A stretch of DNA of 64,000 nucleotides from NCBI RefSeq assembly GCF_003932855.1, contig NZ_RQYZ01000005.1:1-64000 (forward strand), written 5' to 3'. Below are positions 34,200 to 43,823 of the stretch, in pieces (the first letter of the stretch is position 1; each line of letters starts with the position of its first letter). The notes beneath the pieces were generated by a model, which did not search any database, had not been told where the DNA came from, and saw only the letters and a list, made by a program, of their open reading frames with translations. Source of the DNA: Tessaracoccus sp. OH4464_COT-324 (GTDB taxonomy: Bacteria; Actinomycetota; Actinomycetes; Propionibacteriales; Propionibacteriaceae). The position numbers and the translations under genes were made by a program.

Positions 34200-35340
34200 A
34201 CTCGGGCTCCCACTGCGGGAACTGCTCCCGGTAGGCGGCTCCCCAGCGCTGCGCGAACTTTTCAGCATCCGAGGTTGGCACCAGCGCCCAGACCGAGCCG
34301 CCCCAGCCGGCGCCGAAAGCGGACGCCCCCACGGCGCCATTAACCATCGCCAACTCGACCAGCGCGTTCGTCTCCGGCAGCTGGTTCAGCAGGTTCTGGT
34401 CGGCGTTGCGGTGCGACTCCAAGGCCACCCGCCCGAACTCCGCCAGATCCCCGGAGCGCAACGCCGCCACCGCGCGTGGGATGAACACCTTCACCTCGGC
34501 CACGAAGGCCTTCAGACGGCGGGAAAGCGCCTCGTCGTCGGCGACAATCGAACTCAGCCCATCGATCCCGTCCTCCGCGTTGATGATCTCGTCCAACGTC
34601 GACTCCTGGCGTCCAGTCGCCTCCTGCCAGCGGGTGACCAGGTCGCGGGTGCTGGCGGACAGGTAGTTGTATTGCTCCATCGCGGCCCCCGACTTCTCCG
34701 CGCGAACACCGCATACACCCACGACGAAGGAATGGTCCGCAGGGAACTCGACGACGTTGTGCCGCACCGACGGGACGAAGGAGCACTCGGTGAGCTTGCC
34801 CTCCTCACAGCACAGCATCGCCGTGTGATCCTCGGAACCGCCCATCGTGCCCACGCCTCGCGTGCCCGCCAGCCCCGGGTAGTCGTATCCGTTCTCGACG
34901 CAGGATGCGTAGTGGGCCAACTCCAGATCGCTCGTGATATTGTCCATCCACTCCTGCCGCTCCAGCAGCCCGTTGCGCTCCGCGATGGCCAGCGTGACCG
35001 CGACGACGAGAGCGGAGGAAGAACTCATGCCGCTGGCCAGCGGCAGGGTGGAGGAAACGTGGATGGCGACCGGGGCCAGGCTCCCGAAGTTCAGGGTCAG
35101 CCGATCCAGCGCCACCTGCAGGTAGTACCCCCAGTGCCCCCTCGGCACATCCAGCGGCTGACCTGGCACCAGTCGGATTCGCTCGCCTGGGAAAGCGTCG
35201 GTAGTTGCGGAGAACTCGTCGGCGTCGGTGAGGGTCACCGTCACGCCGCGGTCCACGGCGGCCAGGATCGAGTGCCCCCCCGCATAATCGGTGTGCTTTC
35301 CGAAGACTTCAATCCGGCCCGGCACAAACCACTTGATCAC
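34159..35340 (-). CDS. GHMP-family sugar kinase (galactokinase-like)
   Basis: 393 aa. Motif 1 is GRIEVFGKHTDYAGG, close to the galactokinase signature; motif 2 is LPLASGMSSSSAL (ATP loop); motif 3 is GAGWGGSVWALVP. It would phosphorylate C1 of a sugar. Its ATG overlaps the upstream nucleotidyltransferase by 4 nt. The pair suggests salvage of a free sugar to an NDP-sugar. A plain Leloir galactokinase is less likely, since no galT/galE is near. Its end overlaps the CDF gene by 41 nt, antisense. Confidence 0.85.
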   Translation of the reverse strand: MIKWFVPGRIEVFGKHTDYAGGHSILAAVDRGVTVTLTDADEFSATTDAFPGERIRLVPGQPLDVPRGHWGYYLQVALDRLTLNFGSLAPVAIHVSSTLPLASGMSSSSALVVAVTLAIAERNGLLERQEWMDNITSDLELAHYASCVENGYDYPGLAGTRGVGTMGGSEDHTAMLCCEEGKLTECSFVPSVRHNVVEFPADHSFVVGVCGVRAEKSGAAMEQYNYLSASTRDLVTRWQEATGRQESTLDEIINAEDGIDGLSSIVADDEALSRRLKAFVAEVKVFIPRAVAALRSGDLAEFGRVALESHRNADQNLLNQLPETNALVELAMVNGAVGASAFGAGWGGSVWALVPTSDAEKFAQRWGAAYREQFPQWEPEFIVTRPSQPARRV

Positions 35341-36146
35341 AGCAACACCTCGAATCCGCTCAGCGCTTCCTTGACCGACGCGATATCGCCCCGGTTCGAC
35401 ATGTCCAACACTCCCTCATCCACGCGCACCACCCGGTAGGCGTCACCCTGCTCGATCGCGTGGCGGACCGCGTCCGTGATCTCGTACTCGCCGCGCGCCG
35501 ACATCGGGATGCTCCGTGCGGCGTCGAAGATGGCCGGGCCACACATCCAGCAGTTCATGCTCACCAGCGCGCTGTCGCCGAGACGCTCCACCGTCTCCGC
35601 ATCGGGCTTCTCGACGAGCTCGGCCATGTTGCCATCGGCGTTGACGGTGGCCAGGGCAAACGCGGCGATGCGCTCCTCGGCGATATTGGACTCATTCACC
35701 ATCGCTCGCTTCGTGAACCCGGCTAGACCGGAGCCCGGCAGCTCGGAGAGCGCCTTCAGTGCGGAGCTGGGGTAGTAGTTGTCCGAATTGAGCACCGCGA
35801 CATGGTCGCCGGCCGCGAACTCCTCCGCCGCCAACACAGCATTGGCGGTGCCCAGTGGCTCCTCCTGAATTGCGTAGTGCAGCCGGACCCGCTTCGGTTT
35901 CAGCTCGTCGTAGTACTCCTTGAAGACGTTGTGCTCCGGCCCGATGACGAGGCAGACATCGGTGAAACCGGCGTCGGCGAGCCCCGAAAGCACGTAGTCG
36001 AGGAAAGGCCGCCCCACCGAGATCATGGCCTTGACCCCGGTGCTGGCCACCTTCGCGGTATCGGCGTCCAGCTCTACGCCCTCCGTCTCCTTGCGCATGC
36101 GCGAGCCCAGCCCGCGCGCCAGAATAACTGCCTTGGTATGAGTCAT
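35337..36146 (-). CDS. Sugar-phosphate nucleotidyltransferase
   Basis: 269 aa from the ATG at 36146, chosen because the N-terminal motif KAVILARGLGSRM should lie at the start and a -10-like TAGCTT is 7 nt upstream. The Rossmann-like NTP_transferase fold has VLNSDNYYPSSALKAL (metal site), EEPLGTANAVLAA and VEKP. It would join a nucleotide to a sugar 1-phosphate made by the overlapping kinase. The usual GGxGTRL loop is ARGLGSRM here. The nucleotide and sugar are unknown. Confidence 0.85.
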   Translation of the reverse strand: MTHTKAVILARGLGSRMRKETEGVELDADTAKVASTGVKAMISVGRPFLDYVLSGLADAGFTDVCLVIGPEHNVFKEYYDELKPKRVRLHYAIQEEPLGTANAVLAAEEFAAGDHVAVLNSDNYYPSSALKALSELPGSGLAGFTKRAMVNESNIAEERIAAFALATVNADGNMAELVEKPDAETVERLGDSALVSMNCWMCGPAIFDAARSIPMSARGEYEITDAVRHAIEQGDAYRVVRVDEGVLDMSNRGDIASVKEALSGFEVLL

Positions 36147-36201
36147 GGCACCCAAGCTAGGGCACGAACTGCGCTCAACGGGAGCCGGGGCCGACAAATG
36201 A

Positions 36202-36819
36202 TCAACCGAGATGGCGGGCTGCAGCCTGAAACAGGATCGTCATGGACTCCGCACCCGGGTCGAGATGACCGACGGTGGCCTCTCCGAGCAGGGCCGCGCG
36301 GCCCCGCTTCGCCACTGCATCCCGCACGCCCTGGCTGGCCGCCTGCGCGGCCTCCGCTGCTCGGGAAATGGCCTCCCGGATGGGTGTTTCGCTGTCCTCT
36401 GCCTCCAATGAGCACACCGCAGCATGCAGCGCGTCCACGAGCGTCTTGTCGCCCACTTCCGCTCTGCCGCGGGCCTGCACCGCGTCGCGGGCCGCGCGCA
36501 TCGCTGCAGCGAGCCGCGGCGTGTTCATCTCTGAAGACCAGCGTGAGGCCAGCGTTAGGAAGAACGTGCCGTACAGCGCTCCGGAGGCTCCCCCGATGGA
36601 GCCCAGCAGATGCATGCCCACTTGACGCAACAACTGCTGCGGCGAGTCGTAGCTGCCCGGATCCAATTCGGCAGCACCCGAGAAACCGCGGGCCATGTTG
36701 GTGCCGTGGTCGCCGTCGCCGATCGCCCGGTCCAACCGGTCAAGGTAACCGGCGTTGGCGCCGAACGCGGTGTTCGCGATCGCAAGCCAACCCTGGATGA
36801 CGCCTAGCCTGCTAACCAT
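36202..36819 (-). CDS. DhaL-type subunit (DAK2 domain) without DhaK partner
   Basis: 205 aa, the size of DhaL, the ADP/ATP-binding subunit of dihydroxyacetone kinase. Seen are GDGDHGTNMARG (metal and nucleotide binding), GASGALYGTFF and VGDKTLVDAL. No dhaK or dhaM is next to it; instead a sugar nucleotidyltransferase and a GHMP kinase follow in the same direction (55-nt gap). It may serve a DhaK encoded elsewhere, or act as a phosphotransferase in the unknown sugar pathway. Confidence 0.85.
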   Translation of the reverse strand: MVSRLGVIQGWLAIANTAFGANAGYLDRLDRAIGDGDHGTNMARGFSGAAELDPGSYDSPQQLLRQVGMHLLGSIGGASGALYGTFFLTLASRWSSEMNTPRLAAAMRAARDAVQARGRAEVGDKTLVDALHAAVCSLEAEDSETPIREAISRAAEAAQAASQGVRDAVAKRGRAALLGEATVGHLDPGAESMTILFQAAARHLG

Positions 36820-36853
36820 TTTGCCAAGAAACTCCTACTCCGGGAACCGTCAA

Positions 36854-37096
36854 CTACCTGATCCTGCGCAGGAAGTCTTCGTCGTCGTCGGGCGCTATCA
36901 CCCGTTTGTTACGAGGGGTCACGGGCCGGCCAAAGAGCAGCCAGCTGAGTGGCCCCACCACGGGCAGCGTAATCACCGCAAAGGCCCACAGCCAACGCGG
37001 TAGGAGGCGCGTAGAGTACCGGCTGGCCAACGCCACCTCCACAACGCAGTAGATGGTCAGCATGACGACGGCAAGGATCAGGATCGCCTTCAGCAT
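36854..37096 (-). CDS. Phospholipase D N-terminal-type (PLDc_N) small membrane protein
   Basis: 80 aa with two membrane helices (about 3-25 and 36-58) and the signature WLWAFAVITLPVVGPLSWLLFGRP, followed by an acidic/basic tail. PLDc_N proteins alone lack any catalytic motif; their function is unknown. Divergent from menE with 47 nt between. Leaderless by appearance: TAGACT lies 6 nt before its ATG. Confidence 0.85.
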   Translation of the reverse strand: MLKAILILAVVMLTIYCVVEVALASRYSTRLLPRWLWAFAVITLPVVGPLSWLLFGRPVTPRNKRVIAPDDDEDFLRRIR

Positions 37097-37143
37097 GTTC
37101 CGAGTCTATCGGCTGCCCTGAACCGGGCCGCTACCATGTCGGC

Positions 37144-38085
37144 ATGGAGCAGCTGACCTGTGCGGTGAAGGCGATGCTCGACGGCGGACCGGGCATCTGG
37201 CTGGCCTCCGGCGAACCGCCCGACGGCTTCACCGGAGTGGTGCTGGAATCGTCGGGCTCCACCGGCCGACCGAAGCGCATCCACCTCTCGGCCGCGCAAC
37301 TCCTCGCCGCCGCGCAGGCCAGCCGCGAGCATCTGGGTTTCGACGCGACGTGGCATCTCGCGCTGCCTGACCGCTACGTCGCCGGTCTGATGGTGATGGT
37401 GCGCGGCATCACCGGGTCCGGCGTTCGCCGCTGTTCACTCGACGCTCCCTGCCTGGCGCCGGGGCGCAACGCCATCTCGATCGTCCCGACCCAGCTGATC
37501 CGGGCCTTGGACGCGGGTCAGGCGTTGGACGCTTTCGACGTGGTGTTGGTCGGCGGCGCGCCATTGGCCGACGAGGTGCGCGCCCGCGCGGAGCGGCGCG
37601 GGGTGCGCGTGGTGGAAACCTACGGCATGAGCGAAACGTGCGGCGGCGTCGTCTACGACGGGCTGCCCCTGCCCGGCGTCGAGGTGCAACTCGTCGACGG
37701 CGTGATCCGGCTGAGCGGTCCGATGATCGTTGACGGCGCCATCACCACCCGCGATCGTGGTGCCTGGGTTGACGGCCGGCTCCGAGTGCTCGGTAGGACC
37801 GACGACGTGGTGATGACCGGTGGGCTCAAGGCCGACCTTGCGCTCGTGCGGGCGGCGGTGCTCGCTGCAGACCCGGAGGCCTGGGTGCTGGCCGTCGACG
37901 ACGAGGAATGGGGGCAGCGGATCGTTCTCTTCGCCGAGCACGGCACCCTGGACGACTGGCGCTCCCGGTTGGCGGGCAGCCTGCCCAGGCATGCGCTGCC
38001 CCGCCAACTGGTGCGCACAGCGGTGCCCCGAACCGCCGGAGGCAAGCCGGATCGCGAAATCCTTCTAAGATGGCTCACGTCATGA
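37144..38085 (+). CDS. menE: o-Succinylbenzoate-CoA ligase
   Basis: 313 aa, a short form typical of actinobacteria. It activates o-succinylbenzoate with ATP and CoA in menaquinone synthesis. AMP-binding motifs: P-loop ESSGSTGRPKRI, VETYGMSETCGG, the hinge LRVLGRTDDVVMTGGLK and the C-terminal catalytic Lys in TAGGKPDREIL. The -10-like TACCAT is 6 nt before the ATG, suggesting a leaderless mRNA. It overlaps menA by 4 nt. Confidence 0.92.
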   Translation: MEQLTCAVKAMLDGGPGIWLASGEPPDGFTGVVLESSGSTGRPKRIHLSAAQLLAAAQASREHLGFDATWHLALPDRYVAGLMVMVRGITGSGVRRCSLDAPCLAPGRNAISIVPTQLIRALDAGQALDAFDVVLVGGAPLADEVRARAERRGVRVVETYGMSETCGGVVYDGLPLPGVEVQLVDGVIRLSGPMIVDGAITTRDRGAWVDGRLRVLGRTDDVVMTGGLKADLALVRAAVLAADPEAWVLAVDDEEWGQRIVLFAEHGTLDDWRSRLAGSLPRHALPRQLVRTAVPRTAGGKPDREILLRWLTS

Positions 38086-38951
38086 GCATCCAAGTATTTG
38101 TCGCCGGCGCCAGACCGCGCACCCTGCCCACCGCCGTCGCCCCGATCCTGGCCGGAGCCGCCGCAGCCGCAGCCCACAGCGAAGTCAACTGGTGGCGCAC
38201 GCTGCTCGCGTTTGGCGTGGCGCTGTTCATGCAGATCGGAGTCAACTATGCCAATGACTACTCCGACGGGATCCGCGGGACCGACGATGAACGAACCGGC
38301 CCCACGCGGATAACCGCCTCCGGGCAGGCGCCGGCGGAACACGTCAAGTGGGCCGCGCTGGCCAGCTTCGCCATCGGCTGCGGCTTCGGGCTGGCCCTGG
38401 TCTGGCTCACCGGCCAGTGGTGGCTGATCGCCGTGGGCGCACTCAGCGTCCTCGCCGCCTGGTACTACACCGGCGGGAAACATCCCTACGGCTACCTAGG
38501 CCTCGGGGAGGTGTCGGTCTTCGTGTTCTTCGGGCTGGTGGCCACCGTCGGCACCACCTACGTCAGCGTCCTCGCCTTCCCCTGGCCATCCTTCGCTGCC
38601 GGCACCGCCGTCGGGGCACTCGCCTGCGCCGTACTCGTCGGCAACAACCTGCGCGACATCCCCACCGACGAAACCACCGGGAAACGAACCCTCGCAGTGC
38701 GGCTCGGCGACCGAGGAGCCCGCTGGCTCTACGTCGGGCTCATCGGGCTTGCTGCAGCAGCAGTGTTGGCCTTCGCCGCGGGTACGACGTGGTGGGCACT
38801 GATTGCGCTGTGCGGCCTCGGGGTCGCAGCCCCGCAGGTTTCCCTGGTGCTCTCCGGCGCCGACGGCGCTCGGCTCATTCCGGTGATTCAGGGCACTTCG
38901 GTGGCAGGCATCGGCGTCGGCATGGGTCTGCTGATCGGTGTCATCGCGTGA
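38082..38951 (+). CDS. menA: 1,4-Dihydroxy-2-naphthoate polyprenyltransferase
   Basis: 289 aa from the ATG at 38082, which overlaps the menE stop (ATGA); an ATG at 38070 inside menE is an alternative. It is a UbiA-type enzyme with about eight membrane helices that attaches the isoprenoid chain to DHNA. The first Asp-rich motif is NYANDYSDGIRGTDDER; the second is NNLRDIPTDETTGKRTLAV. It is in the menE-menA-menC cluster. Confidence 0.95.
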   Translation: MSIQVFVAGARPRTLPTAVAPILAGAAAAAAHSEVNWWRTLLAFGVALFMQIGVNYANDYSDGIRGTDDERTGPTRITASGQAPAEHVKWAALASFAIGCGFGLALVWLTGQWWLIAVGALSVLAAWYYTGGKHPYGYLGLGEVSVFVFFGLVATVGTTYVSVLAFPWPSFAAGTAVGALACAVLVGNNLRDIPTDETTGKRTLAVRLGDRGARWLYVGLIGLAAAAVLAFAAGTTWWALIALCGLGVAAPQVSLVLSGADGARLIPVIQGTSVAGIGVGMGLLIGVIA

Positions 38952-39868
38952 TCGTTTTCGACATCCCCCTGCGGGTCGCCTTCCGGGGGATCACCCGGCG
39001 AACTGGGGTGCTCTTCAAAGGCCCGGCGGGCTGGGCAGAATGGAGCCCGTTTCCCGAATACGGCGACGATGAGGCCAGCAGCTGGCTGCGCGCCGCCCGG
39101 GAAGCCGCGGAGCACGGCTTCCCTGCGATGATGCGCGACTCTGTGCCGGTCAACGGCATCGTCCCAGCCATCGCGCCCGGCTTGGCCGCCCGGCGTGCGG
39201 TCGATTCCGGCTGCGGCACCATCAAGATCAAGGTCGCCGGTGGCACCGGGTTGGCTGAGGACGTGGCGCGCGTACGCGCAGTCCGGGAGGCCCTGCCGGA
39301 GGCGAAGCTACGCGTGGACGCAAACGGCGGGTGGAGCCTCGACGAAGCCCGAGCCGCCATCCGGGCCCTCACCCCCTACGAACTGGAGTACATCGAGCAG
39401 CCGTGCGCAGCGGTCGAGGATCTGGCAAAGCTGCGTGGGCTGGGGGTCGCGATCTTCGCCGACGAGTCCATCCGTCGCGCGGAGGACCCCTATCGGGTGG
39501 TCGAGCTTGACGCTGCCGACGGCATCGTGCTGAAGGTTCAGCCCCTCGGCGGCGTGCGCGCCTGTCTGGAGCTGGCCCGCGAGTTGCGGCTGCCCGTGGT
39601 GGTGTCCTCCGCTGTCGAGACGTCCATCGGTCTCGCCGCAGGGGTGGCGCTTGCCGCCGCGCTGCCCCAGCTGAACCACGCCTGCGGATTGGAAACCCTC
39701 TCCCTGCTGGCCGGCGATGTGGTGGACCGCCCGCTCGTCCCGGCGGCCGGCCGCCTCGTGCCCCCTATCGTTGGGGCAACGCCCACCCGGGCGGCGGAGT
39801 TCCTGGCCGATGAGGAGACCACGGCGTGGTGGCTCGCTCGGTTCGAGCGCGTCTCGCGTCTCATCTGA
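38948..39868 (+). CDS. menC: o-Succinylbenzoate synthase
   Basis: 306 aa from the GTG at 38948, overlapping the menA stop by 4 nt. It dehydrates SHCHC to o-succinylbenzoate. Enolase-superfamily residues: the Lys pair in TIKIKVAG, the metal ligands in RVDANGGW, YIEQP and FADESIR, and the second catalytic Lys in VLKVQPLGG. It belongs to the men operon; menD follows after 40 nt. Confidence 0.92.
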   Translation: MIVFDIPLRVAFRGITRRTGVLFKGPAGWAEWSPFPEYGDDEASSWLRAAREAAEHGFPAMMRDSVPVNGIVPAIAPGLAARRAVDSGCGTIKIKVAGGTGLAEDVARVRAVREALPEAKLRVDANGGWSLDEARAAIRALTPYELEYIEQPCAAVEDLAKLRGLGVAIFADESIRRAEDPYRVVELDAADGIVLKVQPLGGVRACLELARELRLPVVVSSAVETSIGLAAGVALAAALPQLNHACGLETLSLLAGDVVDRPLVPAAGRLVPPIVGATPTRAAEFLADEETTAWWLARFERVSRLI

Positions 39869-39908
39869 ACCGGCTGAGGCCACTAGGCTGGACGCGGAAG
39901 GGAGAGCC

Positions 39909-41435
39909 ATGCACAGCGTCGAATTGGGCAGCGTGATCGCCCACACCCTGGCCCAGCTGCCGGTTGTGGGGGTGGTTTCCGGGGCCGGTTCGCGCAACGC
40001 CCCGCTATCGCTGGCCTTCCATCAGTTGGCCGAAGAGTTGGCGCTGCACGTCGCGATTGACGAGCGCTCCGGTGCCTTCCGGGCGCTCGGGCTCGCCAAG
40101 GCCTCCGGCAAACTGGCGGTGATTTCCGTCACGAGCGGCTCCGCCGTCGCGAACCTCGCGCCCGCGATCTTGGAGGCGAAGCACGCGGGGGTGGCGCTCC
40201 TCGTCATCACCGCCGACCGGCCGATGCAGGACGTCGGCACGGGCAGCAGCCAGACGACCAACCAGGTGGGTATCTTCGGCAGCTCAGTCATCGACGTGGT
40301 GCGCCTCAGCAGCGAATCGGGTACCCCTGCAGCCTGGAGCGCCGCGGTGCAGCGGGCCGCGCACCTGGCGCTTGGCACGCGCACCCGCGAGCCCGGCCCG
40401 GTGCAGCTTAACGTGGAGTTCACGCCGCCGCTCGTCGGCCGAGCGTCCGCGCCCCGGCTGCGCGTCGCGTCCGTGACCCCCAGCCTGGAGTCGGAAGTGG
40501 TGACCCTGCCCGACGGCCCGCTGACCGTCGTCGTGGCGGGCGACGCGAGCTGGCAGCAGGGCCAGGCCGCACGGCGCTTCGCCGAGGCCGCCGGGGTGCC
40601 GCTGCTGGCGGAACCCTCTAGCAACGCGCGAGCCGGGCGCTGCGCAATCGCGAACTACCGCAGTCTCCTCGGCGGCGAGCTGGGAGCCCAGGTGCAGCGT
40701 GTCGTCGTGTTCGGCCATCCCACTCTCTCCCGCCCACAAGCCGCGCTGCTCAGCGGGGAGGCGGAGGTCGTCGTCGTCAGCGACCGGGCCAGCTGGCACG
40801 ACGCGGGCCACCGGGCCAGCCTTGTCGCGGATCGGGTGGCGCTGTCGGCCCAGCCGCCGGAGTGGCTTTCCGCCTGGCAGCAGGCGGACGCTGGTTTCGG
40901 GGCGCCCAGCCGTTGGGGCGGGCGGCAGGTGGCGGATGCGCTCTGGCAGCATCTGACCGGATCCGAGAACCTGGTTTTGGGGGCGAGCAGCATCATCCGC
41001 GACGCGGATCTGACTCCCGTCTCCCCGGACCCGCCCCGCGTCTACGCGAGCCGGGGGCAGGCGGGCATAGACGGCACGGTCGCCACCGCCAGCGGAATCG
41101 CGCTGGCGACCGGTCGTCCCACCACTGTGCTGCTCGGCGACCTCGCCGCCCAGCACGACATCGGCTCCCTGGCCCGGGCGCCGCTTGAAGAGTTCGGGCC
41201 TGTGCGGGTGGTCGTCGCCGACGACAACGGCGGCGGGCTGTTTCATCGGCTGGAGCAGGCGGCGCCGGAGTACTCTGCGGCCTTCGAGCGGGTCTTCGCA
41301 ACACCGCAGCAGCTGGATCTGGTGCGCATCGCGGCCGCCTTCGGGTGGCGGGCCGTGGGAGTGGGAGACGTGGATCAGTTGCGGTCGGCGCTGGCCGGCG
41401 ATGCGGAGTTCATTGTTGCGCGCTATCAGCGCTAG
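39909..41435 (+). CDS. menD: SEPHCHC synthase (MenD)
   Basis: 508 aa from the ATG at 39909, preceded by GAAGGGAGAG. The thiamine diphosphate enzyme joins 2-oxoglutarate and isochorismate. Features: N-terminal GAGSRNAPLSLAF and IDERSGAFRALGLAKASGK with the ThDP-activating Glu, SGSAVANLAPAILEA, ADRP, and the C-terminal ThDP/Mg domain VYASRGQAGIDGTVATASGIAL and VVADDNGGGLFHRLEQ. Its last 26 nt overlap the convergent nuclease gene. Confidence 0.95.
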   Translation: MHSVELGSVIAHTLAQLPVVGVVSGAGSRNAPLSLAFHQLAEELALHVAIDERSGAFRALGLAKASGKLAVISVTSGSAVANLAPAILEAKHAGVALLVITADRPMQDVGTGSSQTTNQVGIFGSSVIDVVRLSSESGTPAAWSAAVQRAAHLALGTRTREPGPVQLNVEFTPPLVGRASAPRLRVASVTPSLESEVVTLPDGPLTVVVAGDASWQQGQAARRFAEAAGVPLLAEPSSNARAGRCAIANYRSLLGGELGAQVQRVVVFGHPTLSRPQAALLSGEAEVVVVSDRASWHDAGHRASLVADRVALSAQPPEWLSAWQQADAGFGAPSRWGGRQVADALWQHLTGSENLVLGASSIIRDADLTPVSPDPPRVYASRGQAGIDGTVATASGIALATGRPTTVLLGDLAAQHDIGSLARAPLEEFGPVRVVVADDNGGGLFHRLEQAAPEYSAAFERVFATPQQLDLVRIAAAFGWRAVGVGDVDQLRSALAGDAEFIVARYQR

Positions 41436-43065
41436 CATCCAGCTCAGTCAGCCAGTTGCGCACCTCGTACGTGGCGCGTACGTCGTCCTCGTTGTATTCG
41501 AGCACCCTGATCCGTGCTGCCTCTCGCTCCTGCGGATCCGGTGAGTCGACGGCGTCGGCGAACCAGGTCTGGGACTGTAGGCCGCCCGGGTCGTCGTCGC
41601 GCCAGGCGAAGTCGGCGCCTCGGGTAGCCACCACCTTCAACCCCAGCCCCTCGACCCCGATGAAGTTCGCCCGCACCACCTGATACAGGTCGACGAAGTG
41701 CTCCTTGGCCAGCGCCGTCGCTGCGGCGACGACGGGCTGGCGGGCAGCTATCCGGCGCAGGTTGACCAGCTCGTAGTCGGAGTAGTGGTAGACCAGGGTC
41801 TCGGGGTACTCCGCGATGAAGTCGATCAGCCACTGGGCGAACCGCGCGGCTAACTCCGCCTCCTCCTCGCCGCTCATGCGCGAGAAATTGGCGAAGGAGA
41901 CGTAGCGCGGTGCCTCGCCCAACCCGCTGACTAGGCAACCCCACAGGTAAACCCGGCCCTCGACGGAGGTTTCGATGTCGAAATCGATCTCCACACCCGC
42001 TCTGGGTGCCTCGATGGGTCCGGCGCTCGTGCGCTCCAGCGCCACGCCGCGCGCCAGCATCTGCGAGCGGCGGTGCGCCTGCCGCAACCTCGCCTCCCCA
42101 CGGTCTCGATGCTGGGTGAGAGCCAGGAAACCGGGAACCAGGGCCTCGACGTCGGCTGCGGCCAGCTCAGCCACCGTGTGAATGCCCAGGGTAGACAAGG
42201 CCTCCAGCTCGCGCACATCGAAGGGGGTTTTAGTCAACCGGATCGACAGGTCGTCATCGTCCATGCGCTGTCGGCAGACCTCCCACCACTCGCAATATTC
42301 GCACTCTTTGATCCGGATGGGGCGCACCACCGGCGGGGGATCGTCGACTCCGGTCCGCGCTTCGGCGGACGCGAGCACGTGGAGGCGGAAACGGTACTCG
42401 TGATCATAGCGGCTGAGCGGGCTGTGCAACTTGTAGCCCTGGGCGCGGGAGAAGGCGCGCAGGAACCGAGCGGAAAGATCCACCCACACCACCTGTCCGC
42501 CGGCCGACTGATCGTCGTCGATGATTCCCACCAGCGGCTGCTCGGCGGCCCAGCCCGAAGCCTCCAGCATGCGCCACACGTGCGCCAGCTCCAACAGGGC
42601 GCCCTCCCGGTAGGTGCGGTAGCGGCGATTGGCGAAGACCTCCCTGGCCAAAGGGCTGGAGACCGGGGCAACCAGCAGGCCCGAGCCGCCGGACTGCTTT
42701 TCGGTCACCCGGTATGGCTTTATCTTTACTGGCCAGTACCGAGGAACGGGGCTGGCGGGGTCGCGCACGAGTGCGTCGGTGCTGCCGATGCGCCGGTGTT
42801 CCTTGTCGCGCGGCAACATCGGGCGCACGATCAGTGCTGCCCCGGCGGCCACCGCGGCCCTCGTCGCCTCGACGTCCTCGCCGCGTAGGTCCACAGCACC
42901 CACGCAGGCGGCCAGCTCGGCGAGCACCTGCTCCCGAAAGTCCCGGCTGGCCTGGAAGGCGGCGGGATCGGCTTCTTCCTGCGGGGGAGCGGTGAGCGTG
43001 GGATCGGAAGCGTTGAAGGTCTTGACCGGGCAGGAGCGCGCCGAATACGGGCCAAGCCAGGTCAT
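41410..43065 (-). CDS. TM0106-family RecB-like nuclease
   Basis: 551 aa from the ATG at 43065 (ATGA overlap with menG). The N-terminal half is RecB/Cas4-like, with the cysteine cluster [10 protein letters not shown] and upstream [30 protein letters not shown]. The middle has helix-hairpin-helix-like repeats ([25 protein letters not shown]). The C-terminal half is an RNase H-like predicted exonuclease ([45 protein letters not shown]). A DNA repair or processing role is likely but not established for the family. Co-transcribed with menG. Confidence 0.82.
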   Translation of the reverse strand: MTWLGPYSARSCPVKTFNASDPTLTAPPQEEADPAAFQASRDFREQVLAELAACVGAVDLRGEDVEATRAAVAAGAALIVRPMLPRDKEHRRIGSTDALVRDPASPVPRYWPVKIKPYRVTEKQSGGSGLLVAPVSSPLAREVFANRRYRTYREGALLELAHVWRMLEASGWAAEQPLVGIIDDDQSAGGQVVWVDLSARFLRAFSRAQGYKLHSPLSRYDHEYRFRLHVLASAEARTGVDDPPPVVRPIRIKECEYCEWWEVCRQRMDDDDLSIRLTKTPFDVRELEALSTLGIHTVAELAAADVEALVPGFLALTQHRDRGEARLRQAHRRSQMLARGVALERTSAGPIEAPRAGVEIDFDIETSVEGRVYLWGCLVSGLGEAPRYVSFANFSRMSGEEEAELAARFAQWLIDFIAEYPETLVYHYSDYELVNLRRIAARQPVVAAATALAKEHFVDLYQVVRANFIGVEGLGLKVVATRGADFAWRDDDPGGLQSQTWFADAVDSPDPQEREAARIRVLEYNEDDVRATYEVRNWLTELDASADSAQQ

Positions 43066-43778
43066 GCGCGCCTGCCCCGATGCAGCGCGACGATGCCGCC
43101 CGACAGGTTCCGCCACTCGACGTCAGACCAGCCTGCCTCGGTCAGCAGATCCGCCAAGCCTGCCTGATCGGGCCAGGCGAGGATCGACTCGGCCAGGTAG
43201 CCGTAGGCCACTGGGTTGGGGGAGAACCTCGCCAGGGGAGGCAGCGCGCGCAGCAGGTAGTCGGTGTAAACCTTGCGGAAGGCCGGATTGGTTGGGGTGG
43301 AGAACTCCGCAATGACGATGCGCCCGGCGCGTTTCGTAACCCGCCGCATTTCTACCAGGGCGGCAAGGGTGTCCTCGACGTTTCGCAGCCCGTAGCTGAT
43401 CGTTGCGGCGTCGAAGGTCTCGTCCGGGAAGGGTAACTGCAGCGCGTCGGCGTTGACGAAGTTGAGGGTGGGGAACTGCTTGCGGCCCTGGCGTAGCATG
43501 CCCAGGGATAGATCGACGGGGGTGACCGCCACGCCCCGTTCGGCCAGTGCCCAGGCCGACGTGCCCGTGCCTGCCGCGAGATCCAGCATCCGCTCTCCGG
43601 GGCGTGGCGCCAGCGCGGCGACGGTTGCGCGCCGCCAGCTGCGGTCCATGCCGAGCGAGAGGATGTCGTTCAGCAGGTCGTAGCGAGCCGCCACCTGGTC
43701 GAACATTCCGGAGACGTCGTCGCGCCGCTTATCCAAGGTGGCGCGGAAACCCCGGTGATGCTGTTCGGCTTCGTGCAT
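43062..43778 (-). CDS. menG: Demethylmenaquinone methyltransferase
   Basis: 238 aa, UbiE/COQ5 family. It adds the last methyl group to the naphthoquinone ring using S-adenosylmethionine. Motifs: [29 protein letters not shown]-binding [40 protein letters not shown] and [18 protein letters not shown] lies 6 nt before the ATG, so it is probably leaderless. It shares a 45-bp region with the divergent ABC gene. Confidence 0.95.
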   Translation of the reverse strand: MHEAEQHHRGFRATLDKRRDDVSGMFDQVAARYDLLNDILSLGMDRSWRRATVAALAPRPGERMLDLAAGTGTSAWALAERGVAVTPVDLSLGMLRQGRKQFPTLNFVNADALQLPFPDETFDAATISYGLRNVEDTLAALVEMRRVTKRAGRIVIAEFSTPTNPAFRKVYTDYLLRALPPLARFSPNPVAYGYLAESILAWPDQAGLADLLTEAGWSDVEWRNLSGGIVALHRGRRA

Positions 43779-43823
43779 TGCACCAGACTAGCCGTCTTTG
43801 CCCGGTGCTGAGACAATGGCGAG

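Noticed and set aside
34159-35340. Plain galactokinase (galK) annotation
   Set aside because: Signature is close, but the translational coupling to a nucleotidyltransferase and lack of galT/galE make the exact sugar uncertain, so no symbol was given.
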